Shown here in pieces: positions 18,245-26,567 of a stretch of DNA of 64,000 nt. The stretch's first letter is position 1. Every line of letters starts with the position of its first letter. The notes beneath the pieces are model-generated. The model was not told the origin of the DNA. It saw nothing but the letters and a program-made list of their open reading frames with translations, and searched no databases. The translations under genes and the position numbers were made by a program. Origin of the DNA: Alphaproteobacteria bacterium (lineage in GTDB: Bacteria; Pseudomonadota; Alphaproteobacteria; Caulobacterales; Hyphomonadaceae). The stretch spans positions 62,001 through 126,000 of the forward strand of contig JAGWYJ010000005.1 in NCBI GenBank assembly GCA_018969425.1. Direction: 5' to 3'.

Positions 18245-18336
18245 CTTTCGCGCTTGATTGAGCGCCGTCTTTGTCCGGCGCTGTCCGTAGGAGGGACGTC
18301 GCCTGCCTACTGAATTCATGCAAGAGGCTTGATCTC

Positions 18337-18795
18337 ATGCATCGTCCGGAAAGCTCCGTTATCGGCGAGGTCGAGATCACATTCGATCCGTCTCGATTTG
18401 ATGTGGATGCCATTCATCGCTTCCTGTCCGGCGCTTACTGGTCCGCTGGCATTCCCCGGGACGTTCTGACCCGAGCGATAGCCGGATCGTTATGCGTGGG
18501 AGCTCTTATCAGCGGCGCTCAGGTTGGTTTTGCGCGCCTGGTGACGGATCGGGCCACATTCGCATACCTGTCCGATGTCTTTGTTCTCCCCGAGCATCGG
18601 GGAAAAGGCGTGTCTCGAACAATGCTCGAGGCCTTGTTCGCCCATTCTGACGTTCAGGGACTCCGGCGGATGATGCTGGCGACGCGTGATGCCCATGACC
18701 TCTACGCTAAATTCGGCTTCACGGCTCTGGGCTCTCCTTCTCGCTTTATGGAGGCGCACAGGCCGGACGTTTATTCCGCCGGTCATGAGCCCTGA
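18337..18795 (+). CDS. GNAT family N-acetyltransferase
   Basis: A single GNAT domain of 152 residues, predicted to move acetyl from acetyl-CoA to an amine. Motif A, which binds the pyrophosphate of CoA, is VFVLPEHRGKGVSRTMLEAL (R/Q-x-x-G-x-G/A as HRGKGV). Motif B is at LRRMMLATRDAHDLYAKFGF, with the usual Y-x-x-F-G-F ending. The ATG at 18337 is preceded by AGAGG at about 9 nt. Substrate unknown; it does not overlap its neighbours. Confidence 0.85.
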   Translation: MHRPESSVIGEVEITFDPSRFDVDAIHRFLSGAYWSAGIPRDVLTRAIAGSLCVGALISGAQVGFARLVTDRATFAYLSDVFVLPEHRGKGVSRTMLEALFAHSDVQGLRRMMLATRDAHDLYAKFGFTALGSPSRFMEAHRPDVYSAGHEP

Positions 18796-18993
18796 GTTTG
18801 CGGGCGACGGACGCTCCATCGCCGGTCAGCTCCGGGTCGCGCCTCATCATGAGTTTTCCACTCCGTCCGGCTGGTGTGAGGGCGGACGCATCAGACGAAG
18901 GCCGACCGGCAAGAGGCGCCTGGAGCGTCCCGACAGACCGATCGGCGCTGCGAGCGGTCTGTCTGTCGGAGCTCAGGCGCGCCATACCAAGGC

Positions 18994-19362
18994 TTACCCC
19001 ATAGCGAAAACGGCGATTTTGTTTCCGTCGAGATCGCGGAAGTAGGCGCCGTAGAACCCTCCGTCACCCCTGGGTCCGGGCTTCCCTTCACAGGTCGCTC
19101 CGAGCTCGATCGCCTTCTCGTACAGGGAAGTCACCTTATCCCGAGATCCGGCGTTGAGTGCGATCATCGAGCCGTTTCCCGAAGATGCAGATTTTCCGTC
19201 ATGAGGTTTGAACACTCCGAACATCGCTCCCTGGGGAAACCCGTAGAGCTGTCCGGAGGGGGCTTCGAACACTCGGCGGCCGCTGATCTCGGTGAGCAGC
19301 TGGTCGTAGAAGCTGAGCGCTTTTTCATAATTGTTTGTGCCAATTGTCGTGTAGCCGATCAT
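18994..19362 (-). CDS. VOC superfamily (glyoxalase-like) protein
   Basis: A 122-residue vicinal-oxygen-chelate protein made of two beta-alpha-beta-beta-beta modules: MIGYTTIGTNNYEKALSFYD at the start and GGFYGAYFRDLDGNKIAVFA at the end. The last is the family's metal-strand motif, with a Tyr/Phe-rich FRDLDGNK instead of a clear Glu ligand. Members include glyoxalases, dioxygenases and resistance proteins; the reaction cannot be told from the sequence. AGGAG lies upstream of the ATG. It is divergent from the polyamine dehydrogenase gene. Confidence 0.85.
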   Translation of the reverse strand: MIGYTTIGTNNYEKALSFYDQLLTEISGRRVFEAPSGQLYGFPQGAMFGVFKPHDGKSASSGNGSMIALNAGSRDKVTSLYEKAIELGATCEGKPGPRGDGGFYGAYFRDLDGNKIAVFAMG

Positions 19363-19556
19363 CGTCTCATCTCCTCAGACCGAGGAGGGAATCGACCACG
19401 CTCCGCCCTTGGGCGCAAGGGGCCTCCGGGACCTCAGGCGGAAGCGGATGAACATATCTTGCCTTGGGGGGGAGGGGTGATAGATAGCCCCCACCGGAGC
19501 GTCTTCCGCGGGCACGCTGCAGGGCGTGCGTCACTCTTTGAAAGGGGGGCGTCCGG

Positions 19557-20771
19557 ATGGACAGCGTTCTCATCATCGGCGCCGGTGCGGCGGGCTCGGT
19601 GACCGCGCAGAAGTGCGCCATGAACCGCGATGTTTTTAAAAAGGTTCATCTGGCCTCCCGTCGGATTGAAAGCTGCGAGAAAGTGGCGGCTCTTTGCAGG
19701 ACGCCCATCGAAATCAGCCAGGTTGACGCAGACGATGTGAAAGCTGTGGTTCGCCTGCTTCGAAAGGTGAAGCCGGACCTCGTGATCAACATGGCTTTGC
19801 CCTACCAGGATCTTCCGATCATGGACGCCTGCCTTGAGGCCGGCGTTCATTACATGGACACTGCGAACTACGAACCGCGCGATGAAGCGAAATTTTCGTA
19901 CAAATGGCAGTGGCCGTATCACAAGCCGTTTCGTGAAGCCGGACTGATGGCGGTGCTTGGCTGCGGATTCGATCCCGGTCAGTCCAACATCTACTGCGCC
20001 TATGCGCAGGAACACCTTTTCGATGAAATAGAAACGATCGACATCATCGACTGCAACGCGGGCGACCATGGGAAGGGGTTCGCGACGAACTTCAATCCGG
20101 AGATCAATCTTCGCGAAGTCACTCAGCGCGGGAAGTACTGGAAGGACGGCAAGTGGATCGAGATCGATCCGCTCTCGGTCTCCTGTATGATCGATTATCC
20201 TGAGGTGGGGCCGCGCAAGAGCTATCTGATCTATCATGAGGAGGAGGAAAGCCTCGTGAAAAACATCAGGGGGCTGAAGCAGATCCGATTCTGGATGACG
20301 TTCGGAGACAACTACATCAAGCATCTCGACGTCCTGGTGGGGATTGGCATGACCAGGATCGACCCGGTGATGTACAAGGGTCACCCCGTCATTCCGATCG
20401 AGTTCCTCAAGGAGCTTCTGCCTCCGCCGTCGTCTCTTGGTGAGAACTATCACGGGAAGACCTCCATCGGCGTGATCTTCAAAGGCGTGAAGAACGGTCG
20501 AACGAAGCGATCGATGATCTGGAACGTCTGTGATCATGCCGAGGCCTACAAGGAGGTGAAGGCGCAGGCCGTCTCCTACACCACCGGAGTGCCGCCAGTG
20601 GTCGGGGCCATGATGATGTTCAAGGGACTCTGGAAGGGTAAGGGCGTGTTCAACGTCGAGCAGCTTCCGTCGACGCCCTTCATGGAGGAGATCGGTCGCC
20701 AGGGGCTGCCGTGGCGAGTGCAGGACATTCGTGTGGCGGATCAGAAAGACCTGTTTGCTGTGAAGTCCTGA
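19557..20771 (+). CDS. Carboxynorspermidine/carboxyspermidine synthase (saccharopine dehydrogenase family)
   Basis: Condenses putrescine (or diaminopropane) with L-aspartate semialdehyde and reduces the product to carboxyspermidine (or carboxynorspermidine). The 404-residue protein has the N-terminal dinucleotide fold VLIIGAGAAGSVTAQKCAMN and the saccharopine-dehydrogenase-family core (LVINMALPYQDLPIMDACLE, GVHYMDTANYE, GCGFDPGQSNIY, IDCNAGDHGKGFATNFNPE). It is 3 bp upstream of the matching decarboxylase, which fixes the pathway. A perfect 6-bp inverted repeat (19512-19529) lies in the leader 27 bp before the ATG. With the ornithine decarboxylase opposite, spermidine is the likely product. 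Confidence 0.9.
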   Translation: MDSVLIIGAGAAGSVTAQKCAMNRDVFKKVHLASRRIESCEKVAALCRTPIEISQVDADDVKAVVRLLRKVKPDLVINMALPYQDLPIMDACLEAGVHYMDTANYEPRDEAKFSYKWQWPYHKPFREAGLMAVLGCGFDPGQSNIYCAYAQEHLFDEIETIDIIDCNAGDHGKGFATNFNPEINLREVTQRGKYWKDGKWIEIDPLSVSCMIDYPEVGPRKSYLIYHEEEESLVKNIRGLKQIRFWMTFGDNYIKHLDVLVGIGMTRIDPVMYKGHPVIPIEFLKELLPPPSSLGENYHGKTSIGVIFKGVKNGRTKRSMIWNVCDHAEAYKEVKAQAVSYTTGVPPVVGAMMMFKGLWKGKGVFNVEQLPSTPFMEEIGRQGLPWRVQDIRVADQKDLFAVKS

Positions 20772-20774
20772 CCC

Positions 20775-21914
20775 ATGGTTCCCGCCATTCCGCATGGAGC
20801 GCCGACGCCGGCGTACGTGGTCGATCTTCGCAAGCTGAAGGCTAACCTGGAGACGGCGGACCGGTTGAGGAAGCAGGCCGGCTGCAAGGTCCTCCTTGCG
20901 ACCAAGGCCTTCGCCCTTCCTGCGGCCTTTCCGGTGATGCGCCCCTATCTTGACGGCACGACTGCAAGCGGCGTGTTCGAAGCCCGCATGGGAGCAGACG
21001 CGTTCGGCAAGGAGGTTCACGTCTATTCTCCAGCCTACACGGCTTCGGAGATCGCAGAGCTCTCAAACGTCGCGGGCCATGTCTACTTCAACTCCGCCCG
21101 CCAGCTGCATCTTCACCGGGCTCAGGCGCTCGCGCAGGGGCACGCCATCGGCCTCAGGCTGAACCCGGGATACTCAAACGCAACCCTGGGCGGCGCTCTT
21201 TACGACCCCTGTGCGCCCAACTCACGATTCGGAGAGACGGAAGAGGGCCTCGCGTCGGTGGACTGGACGAGCGTCCACACTCTCCACGTTCATTCTCTTT
21301 GTGAATCCGGCCATGGCGGCTCAATCGGCCTGATCGAGCATGTCGCGAACCGGTTCAGGGAGTGTGTCCGGCAGGTGAAGGCCGTGAACTTCGGCGGCGG
21401 GCACTTCCTCAACAAGCCGGGATACGATCTCGACGCGCTGATTCGCGCCGTGAAGGCCTTTCGCAATGAGTTCGGTGTCGACGTTTACTTCGAACCGGGA
21501 GCGGGATTGGTCGTTGATGCCGGTTATCTGATTTCGACCGTCGTCGATCTTCATCGGAACGGATCAGACCTCGCAATCATGGATGCGTCCGCCAGCTGTC
21601 ATATGCCGGACGTCTTGGAAGTGCCCTATCGTCCGGAGATCGTCGGTGCGGGCCGCGGCGGCGAGAAGGCGTACACCTATATTCTGGGCGGCAAGACCTG
21701 CATGACAGGAGACGTGATCGGAACCTACTCGTTCGATAGGCCGCTCGAGCCGGGCGATCGACTGATTTTCGAGGACATGGCCCAGTACTCCTTCGTGAAG
21801 AACAATACCTTCAACGGAGCGCCATTGCCTGATCTCGCCCTGCTGCACGAGGACGGTCGTTACGAGGTCGTAAGGCGATTTTCTTACTCTGATTTTATCG
21901 GCAAGCTGGCCTGA
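20775..21914 (+). CDS. nspC: Carboxynorspermidine/carboxyspermidine decarboxylase
   Basis: A PLP-dependent fold-type III decarboxylase that removes the carboxyl group from carboxyspermidine to give spermidine (or from carboxynorspermidine to give norspermidine). The 379-residue protein has the PLP lysine at Lys44 (KVLLATKAFALPA), the HVHSLCESG and NFGGGHFLNKPGYD strands, the phosphate-binding FEPGAGLVVDAGYL, and the catalytic Cys in GGKTCMTGDVIG. It follows the synthase by 3 bp and is therefore co-translated with it. A strong intrinsic terminator follows directly. The S-adenosylmethionine route (speD/speE) is not present in this window. Confidence 0.93.
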   Translation: MVPAIPHGAPTPAYVVDLRKLKANLETADRLRKQAGCKVLLATKAFALPAAFPVMRPYLDGTTASGVFEARMGADAFGKEVHVYSPAYTASEIAELSNVAGHVYFNSARQLHLHRAQALAQGHAIGLRLNPGYSNATLGGALYDPCAPNSRFGETEEGLASVDWTSVHTLHVHSLCESGHGGSIGLIEHVANRFRECVRQVKAVNFGGGHFLNKPGYDLDALIRAVKAFRNEFGVDVYFEPGAGLVVDAGYLISTVVDLHRNGSDLAIMDASASCHMPDVLEVPYRPEIVGAGRGGEKAYTYILGGKTCMTGDVIGTYSFDRPLEPGDRLIFEDMAQYSFVKNNTFNGAPLPDLALLHEDGRYEVVRRFSYSDFIGKLA

Positions 21915-21949
21915 AGCGGCCTGAGGCCGACGCGCGGCCTAAAGGCGAT

Positions 21950-21982
21950 CGCCGGCCCCGGGGCTGGGGCCGGCGAGCTTTT
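21950..21982 (+). terminator. Intrinsic terminator after the carboxyspermidine genes
   Basis: A perfect 10-bp GC stem, CGCCGGCCCC / GGGGCCGGCG, with a 6-nt loop is followed by AGCTTTT on the plus strand, 36 bp after the nspC stop. On the minus strand the stem is not followed by T residues, so it serves mainly the forward operon. The T run touches the stop codon of the converging ornithine decarboxylase gene. Confidence 0.8.
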
Positions 21983-23196
21983 CAGGTGCCCTTCTTGAGC
22001 CGCTTCTGTCGCGGGAAGGGAAGGACGCGGCCCGTTGAGCTGGGAAGCTGTCCATACATCGAAGTCCAGGGCGCGTCTTTGACCTTGGCCGTATCGGTCT
22101 CTCCACATCCGTTGAACCGGGTGGACATGGCGACGCCATAGGCCCCGATCATGCCGATTTCCAGATAATCGCCCTCCCGTATGTCGGAGGGAAGGATGTA
22201 CGGGCCTTCCATGACGTCGATTGAGTCGCACGTAGGGCCGTAAAGTTTGAACGCGGACGTTTCCTCCGAGAAGTCTCCGCTCGCTCTCAGCGCCTTGACC
22301 GGAAAGGGCCACTTGCAATGAGCCGCGTCGAACAGGTTTCCATAGGCGCCGTCATTGAGGTAGAGGGCGCCCCCTTTCGCGAGCTCGACGCGAGCGAGGA
22401 TAGAGCTCGATTCCGCCACCAGAGCGCGTCCGGGTTCACACCACAGATCGGCGTTCATCAACACCGGCATGTCCTCAAAACACTCATCGATCACCTCGAT
22501 GAAAGCAGACAGGTCCGGAGGCGACATTCCCGGATAAGCGCTTGGAAATCCTCCCCCGACATCGACCACATCAATCGTCACGGCGGCCCTGAGGATAACG
22601 CGAGAGGTCAGCGCCATAGCGTCCCTGTAGGCGGACGGGCTCATGCATTGCGATCCGACGTGAAAAGAAACGCCGAGGCAATCCGCAAACCGACGCGTCT
22701 TCTGCAGCAGGACAGCTGCATCCCGCTCGCTTGCGCCGAATTTGTCGGAAAGAGCGTATCCGGCGTCCGAGTTGGAAACCGCCAGTCTGACCACCAGGGT
22801 CAGATCCTGCGCTCCGCCTGTAGCCGCGACGATCTTTTCAAGCTCCGCTATGCAATCCAGCGAAAAGATTCTGACCCCGCGGTCAAAATACGCCCGCTCG
22901 ATCGCCTTCCGGGATTTCACCGGATGCATGAACGCCAGCGTCGCGTCCGGGTAACGGGACGCGATTAGGTCGACCTCCGCTTCGGAGGCGACGTCAAACC
23001 ATCTCACGCCTGCGGCGTAGACAGCGTCGAGAACCCAGGGGGAAGGGTTCGCCTTCACGGCGTAGAGCACTTCACCCGGGAAGTTTTCCTGGAACCATGA
23101 GGCCGCTAAGGACACCCTTTCCGGACGCACGCATGCGACCGGCTTTTCTGGGAGTCGTTCCCGGACCAGGTCCAGGGGCGTATGAAACGTGAGCAA
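21982..23196 (-). CDS. speC: Ornithine decarboxylase (fold type III, eukaryote-like)
   Basis: Decarboxylates ornithine to putrescine, the substrate of the opposite carboxyspermidine pathway. From the TTG at 23196 the product has 404 residues; this start aligns with family N-termini (TFHTPLDLVRERLPEKPV) and has AGGGG 10 nt upstream, while a TTG at 23229 has no ribosome site. The PLP lysine is Lys48 (VLYAVKANPSPW). FDVASEAEVDLI, MHPVKSRKAIERAY, FHVGSQCMSP, DVGGGFPS, the phosphate-binding WCEPGRALVAES and the catalytic Cys in YGPTCDSIDVM are all present. Some relatives also take lysine. Expression is probably governed by the leader described separately. The symbol follows function; this is not the fold-type I SpeC of enteric bacteria. 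Confidence 0.9.
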   Translation of the reverse strand: MLTFHTPLDLVRERLPEKPVACVRPERVSLAASWFQENFPGEVLYAVKANPSPWVLDAVYAAGVRWFDVASEAEVDLIASRYPDATLAFMHPVKSRKAIERAYFDRGVRIFSLDCIAELEKIVAATGGAQDLTLVVRLAVSNSDAGYALSDKFGASERDAAVLLQKTRRFADCLGVSFHVGSQCMSPSAYRDAMALTSRVILRAAVTIDVVDVGGGFPSAYPGMSPPDLSAFIEVIDECFEDMPVLMNADLWCEPGRALVAESSSILARVELAKGGALYLNDGAYGNLFDAAHCKWPFPVKALRASGDFSEETSAFKLYGPTCDSIDVMEGPYILPSDIREGDYLEIGMIGAYGVAMSTRFNGCGETDTAKVKDAPWTSMYGQLPSSTGRVLPFPRQKRLKKGT

Positions 23197-23199
23197 TTC

Positions 23200-23361
23200 A
23201 CGTAAACCCCTGTTAGTTGTTAAACCCAATCCGGCGTTAGTACGGGCCTCTAGCTCGTTGAAGTCTGCCCCTCAACCCGCACACGTCATCCAAACCCCAA
23301 ACGGGAAGTTCAGACGCCACGTGGAATCAGGGCGCAGAGCCTCGAGCCGATGTCCGCCGGC
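23200..23361 (-). promoter_or_regulatory. Structured 5' leader of ornithine decarboxylase, speF-motif candidate
   Basis: The predicted transcript leader is about 165 nt. On the minus strand, 23281-23323 can fold as an outer stem (CACGT with ACGTG, then CGTC with GATG after a GG bulge) closing an inner CCC-GUUU-GGG hairpin. Position, host group and the sequence around CUGAACUUCCCGUUUGGGG resemble the speF RNA motif described upstream of ornithine decarboxylase genes in alphaproteobacteria. This match is from memory; a covariance-model search would decide it. A polyamine or ornithine response would be inference. Confidence 0.5.
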
Positions 23362-23367
23362 AAAGCG

Positions 23368-23396
23368 CATATAGGGCGATAGGGGGGGCGTGTAAA
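23368..23396 (-). promoter_or_regulatory. Promoter of the ornithine decarboxylase gene
   Basis: On the minus strand TTTACA (23396-23391) and TATATG (23373-23368) are separated by exactly 17 bp, a good sigma-70-type promoter. Transcription should start near 23361. The rest of the gap up to the M16 gene (23397-23701) contains no gene I can support; a 64-codon plus-strand frame at 23432-23626 has no family features. Confidence 0.6.
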
Positions 23397-23701
23397 TATT
23401 TTCTTTCCAGGCTGTCGGGGGGCTGCAGAAAGTGACGCCACCGTCGGGCGGCGAGCCTGCTCCCGGCGCCGATTCCGAGCCTCAGATCCCCAGGCCTCCG
23501 CGGATTGAAAGCGCGCTGATTGAAAGGTGGCTGGCCGCCGTCTTGATCTCGCCCGGGGCCGCAATCGAAGTTGTCGCCGCCCTTCGGGTCGTGTCTAATG
23601 AAAAGGGGGTTGGTCGCTTTTGGTGACCTCTGTGGGCCGGCCCTGTGCGGATGCCAAGGCGTGCGGAGCATCAGGGCGCCGCGCCGAAAAGGAGAAGGCC
23701 G

Positions 23702-26521
23702 ATGTCGTCAGCTGGGTTTAAAGGGATGGTTCAGGGTGCGAGGGGTCTGATTCTGGCGGGTCTCGCAGCTGGAATGACGTCCTGCGTCACGGGGCCTTCC
23801 TCCCTGCCGGCCTCCGCAGCCGATGCGCCCGTTCAGGCGACGGAAGTCGCCGCGCCGGTCAATCCCCTGGCGGGGATGAAGCTGGACATTCCCTATACGA
23901 AATATGTTCTCGCCAATGGTCTGACCCTTCTTGTTCACCAGGATGCCCGCACCCCCACGGTGACGTTTCATCTTTGGTACCATGTCGGATCCAAGAACGA
24001 ACCCGAGGGTCGATCCGGGTTTGCCCATCTGTTCGAACATTTGATGTTCAATGGGTCTGAGAATTTCAACGACGACTTTTTCAAGGCCACGCAGAAGATC
24101 GGCGCCACGAACCAGAACGGAACAACGAGCACGGATCGGACCAATTACTTCCAGACCGTACCCAAGGAGGCCCTGGATACGATCCTTTGGCTGGAGTCCG
24201 ATCGGATGGGTCATCTGCTGGGGGCCGTCGACCAGGCGCGCCTGAACGAGCAGAGAGGGGTCGTTCAGAACGAAAAACGTCAGGGTGAAAATCAGCCCTA
24301 CGGGCAGGTCAACAACAAGATCGTCGCCGCCACCTATCCGAAGGAGCATCCCTACGGACATACCGTGATCGGATCCATGGACGATCTCAATGCGGCCACG
24401 CTCAACGATGTCAGGGACTGGTTTAAGACCTGGTATGGGCCTGCCAATGCGGTTCTGGTGCTGGCTGGCGACATCTCTCCTGAAGAAGCGAAGGCCAGGG
24501 TCGAGAAGTATTTCGGGGAGATACCCCCGGGCCCGCCGCCGTCCCATCCGAAGGCGTGGACGCCGAAACTCGCCGAGGATCAGCGAGAGGTGATGTTTGA
24601 TCGGGTGGCGGCTCCGAGACTCTATCGGGTCTGGAATGTCCCTGAGCTCGGTCATTCGGAAGGCGAGCTTCTCGATGTGGCGGCCTACGCGCTGGCGGGC
24701 GATAAGAATGCCCGCCTGACGCGACGCCTGGTTCACGACGAGCAGATCGCCACCAGCGTTGCGGCGTCAAATGGGCAAAGCGAGATCTCGGGTCAGTTCC
24801 GGATCGTGGTGACCGCCAAGCCCGATGCTGATCTTGCCTACATCGAAAAGGTCATCGACGAGGAGCTTGCACGGCTCGTCCAGGCGGGGCCGACCGCGGC
24901 GGAGATTTCGAAACTGCAGGTCCAGTCTGTGGCTGACATCGTGCGTCAGATGGAACGGGCCTCGTCCAAGGCCAGTCTGCTGGCGACCTGGGAAACCTAT
25001 CTTGGGGACGCGAGCGCGTGGAAGGCGTCACTCGCGCGTCTCGAGGCGGCGACCCCGCAGGCGGTGTCGGGTGCGGTTCGTAAGTGGTTGGACGCGGCTT
25101 CGTATACTCTCATCGTGCGTCCGTTCCCCGACTATCGTGCGTCAGGCGAGACCGTCGATCGGTCGGCGCCTCCTGTTCCCGGTCCTGTTGCGGACGCAGA
25201 CTTCCCTGATTATCGCACTGCGGCCCTGTCCAACGGCGTCAGGGTGATGGTCGCCGAGAGGCGGGATGTGCCGCTGCTGTCGGTGCGAATGCTCATCGAT
25301 ACCGGGAATCCTCAGGACTTCGACAAAATCACAGAGGGGGTGGGACCGCTGGCGGTCAGTCTTCTCGATGAAGGAACCGCCACACGCACGGGCTTAGAGA
25401 TCGCCGAGGCGCTCGACCGATTGGGAGCGGGGTTGTTTGTCGGAGGCGGAGGGGAGACGTCCGTTGTGGAGATGTCGACCCTCAAGGCGACGCTGGATCC
25501 TGTGCTCGAGATCTTCGCGGATGTCGTTCGGAACCCTTCGTTCAACGAGGCGGATGTCGCCAGGTTGCGTGATCAGCAGGTTCAGTCCGTCAGGCAGGCT
25601 CTGCGAGATCCAAACGCGATCGCCGGTCGCGTTCTGTCGAAGATTCTGTGGGGCCCCGGTCACCCCTATGGACGCAATCCGACCCCGGAAAGCGTGGCGT
25701 CGATAACCCGGGAGGACCTCGCAGCCTTCCACAGGCGCTGGTTCGGTCCCAACAACGCCACGCTCGTTGTGGTCGGCGACACAACTCTTGAAGAGATCGT
25801 GCCGAAGCTGGAAGCCGCGTTCTCCTCCTGGGCGCCAGCCGAGGGGAGGCGGATAGAGGTTCCGCAGACAGCCAGGCCCAGTCGTCCGACGGTCTATCTC
25901 GTTGACCGACCCGGATCTCTGCAGTCGGTCATTCTGGTTGGCTCGACCCAGTCGAAGAGACGTCCGCAGGATGACTTTCGTCTCGGGGTGTTCAATTCCC
26001 TGTTCGGCGGCGTCTTCACCAGTCGCGTCAACATGAACCTCCGCGAGGCTAAGGGCTGGTCGTATGGCGCTCGCTCGTCGCTCGGGGGCGGCCGCGGTCC
26101 GAGAACCTTCGTTATTCAGGCGCCAGTCCAGACTGATGCTACGAAAGGCGCCCTTATAGAGATCCGGAGAGAGCTGTCCGACATTGTCGGCGCTCGTCCT
26201 CCGTCCGCCGCCGAGGTGGAGACAGCGAAGATCAATTTTATCCTTGGTCTTTCGAGTCGTTGGGAAACCAATGCCGCCGTTTCCGAGTCGCTTGCCGATA
26301 TCGCTCAGTTTTCTCTGCCGGCCGATTATTATGATCGTTATGCGGCTGGTTTTAGGTCCGTCGAGCTGCAGGGCGTTCGCCAGGCTGCCAGAGAGCTCAT
26401 TCCCGACGAGGGGCAGGTGTGGGTTGTTGTCGGCGATCGCGCGAAGATTGAAGCCGGTGTCCGCGAAGCGGGGATCGGAGACATTGTCGTCGTGGACGTC
26501 AACGGCGACCCGGTGAAATGA
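23702..26521 (+). CDS. M16 (insulinase/pitrilysin) family zinc protease, predicted lipoprotein
   Basis: A 939-residue periplasmic protease built of two M16 halves. The N-terminus is a signal with a probable lipobox (GMTSC, Cys28). The active-site inverted zinc motif HLFEH is at 109-113 (GFAHLFEHLMFNGSENF), with the distal Glu ligand expected in RGVVQNEKRQGE. The second half (from about residue 500, SNGVRVMVAERRDVPLLSVR) lacks HxxEH and is the usual inactive partner; its R/Y substrate-binding pair is in NLREAKGWSYGARSS. The ATG at 23702 has AGGAGAAGG upstream. The acylase gene follows 46 bp later on the same strand, probably in one operon. Targets unknown. Confidence 0.92.
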   Translation: MSSAGFKGMVQGARGLILAGLAAGMTSCVTGPSSLPASAADAPVQATEVAAPVNPLAGMKLDIPYTKYVLANGLTLLVHQDARTPTVTFHLWYHVGSKNEPEGRSGFAHLFEHLMFNGSENFNDDFFKATQKIGATNQNGTTSTDRTNYFQTVPKEALDTILWLESDRMGHLLGAVDQARLNEQRGVVQNEKRQGENQPYGQVNNKIVAATYPKEHPYGHTVIGSMDDLNAATLNDVRDWFKTWYGPANAVLVLAGDISPEEAKARVEKYFGEIPPGPPPSHPKAWTPKLAEDQREVMFDRVAAPRLYRVWNVPELGHSEGELLDVAAYALAGDKNARLTRRLVHDEQIATSVAASNGQSEISGQFRIVVTAKPDADLAYIEKVIDEELARLVQAGPTAAEISKLQVQSVADIVRQMERASSKASLLATWETYLGDASAWKASLARLEAATPQAVSGAVRKWLDAASYTLIVRPFPDYRASGETVDRSAPPVPGPVADADFPDYRTAALSNGVRVMVAERRDVPLLSVRMLIDTGNPQDFDKITEGVGPLAVSLLDEGTATRTGLEIAEALDRLGAGLFVGGGGETSVVEMSTLKATLDPVLEIFADVVRNPSFNEADVARLRDQQVQSVRQALRDPNAIAGRVLSKILWGPGHPYGRNPTPESVASITREDLAAFHRRWFGPNNATLVVVGDTTLEEIVPKLEAAFSSWAPAEGRRIEVPQTARPSRPTVYLVDRPGSLQSVILVGSTQSKRRPQDDFRLGVFNSLFGGVFTSRVNMNLREAKGWSYGARSSLGGGRGPRTFVIQAPVQTDATKGALIEIRRELSDIVGARPPSAAEVETAKINFILGLSSRWETNAAVSESLADIAQFSLPADYYDRYAAGFRSVELQGVRQAARELIPDEGQVWVVVGDRAKIEAGVREAGIGDIVVVDVNGDPVK

Positions 26522-26567
26522 CAGGTCTGGCCTGTCAAGGCCGCTAGATGCTTGGGAGGAGAGACTG

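Noticed and set aside
18261-18282. 7-bp inverted repeat as terminator after the DUF4167 gene
   Set aside because: No T run follows and the 8-nt loop is T-rich by chance; kept only as a note in the gene entry.
19434-21020. A 528-codon open frame on the minus strand opposite the carboxyspermidine genes
   Set aside because: It is the antisense of two well-recognised enzymes; high GC leaves long frames open. His/Arg-rich translation without any domain.
23432-23626. A possible 64-codon plus-strand gene in the gap before the M16 protease
   Set aside because: No ribosome site, no homology I can recall and composition no different from shadow frames.
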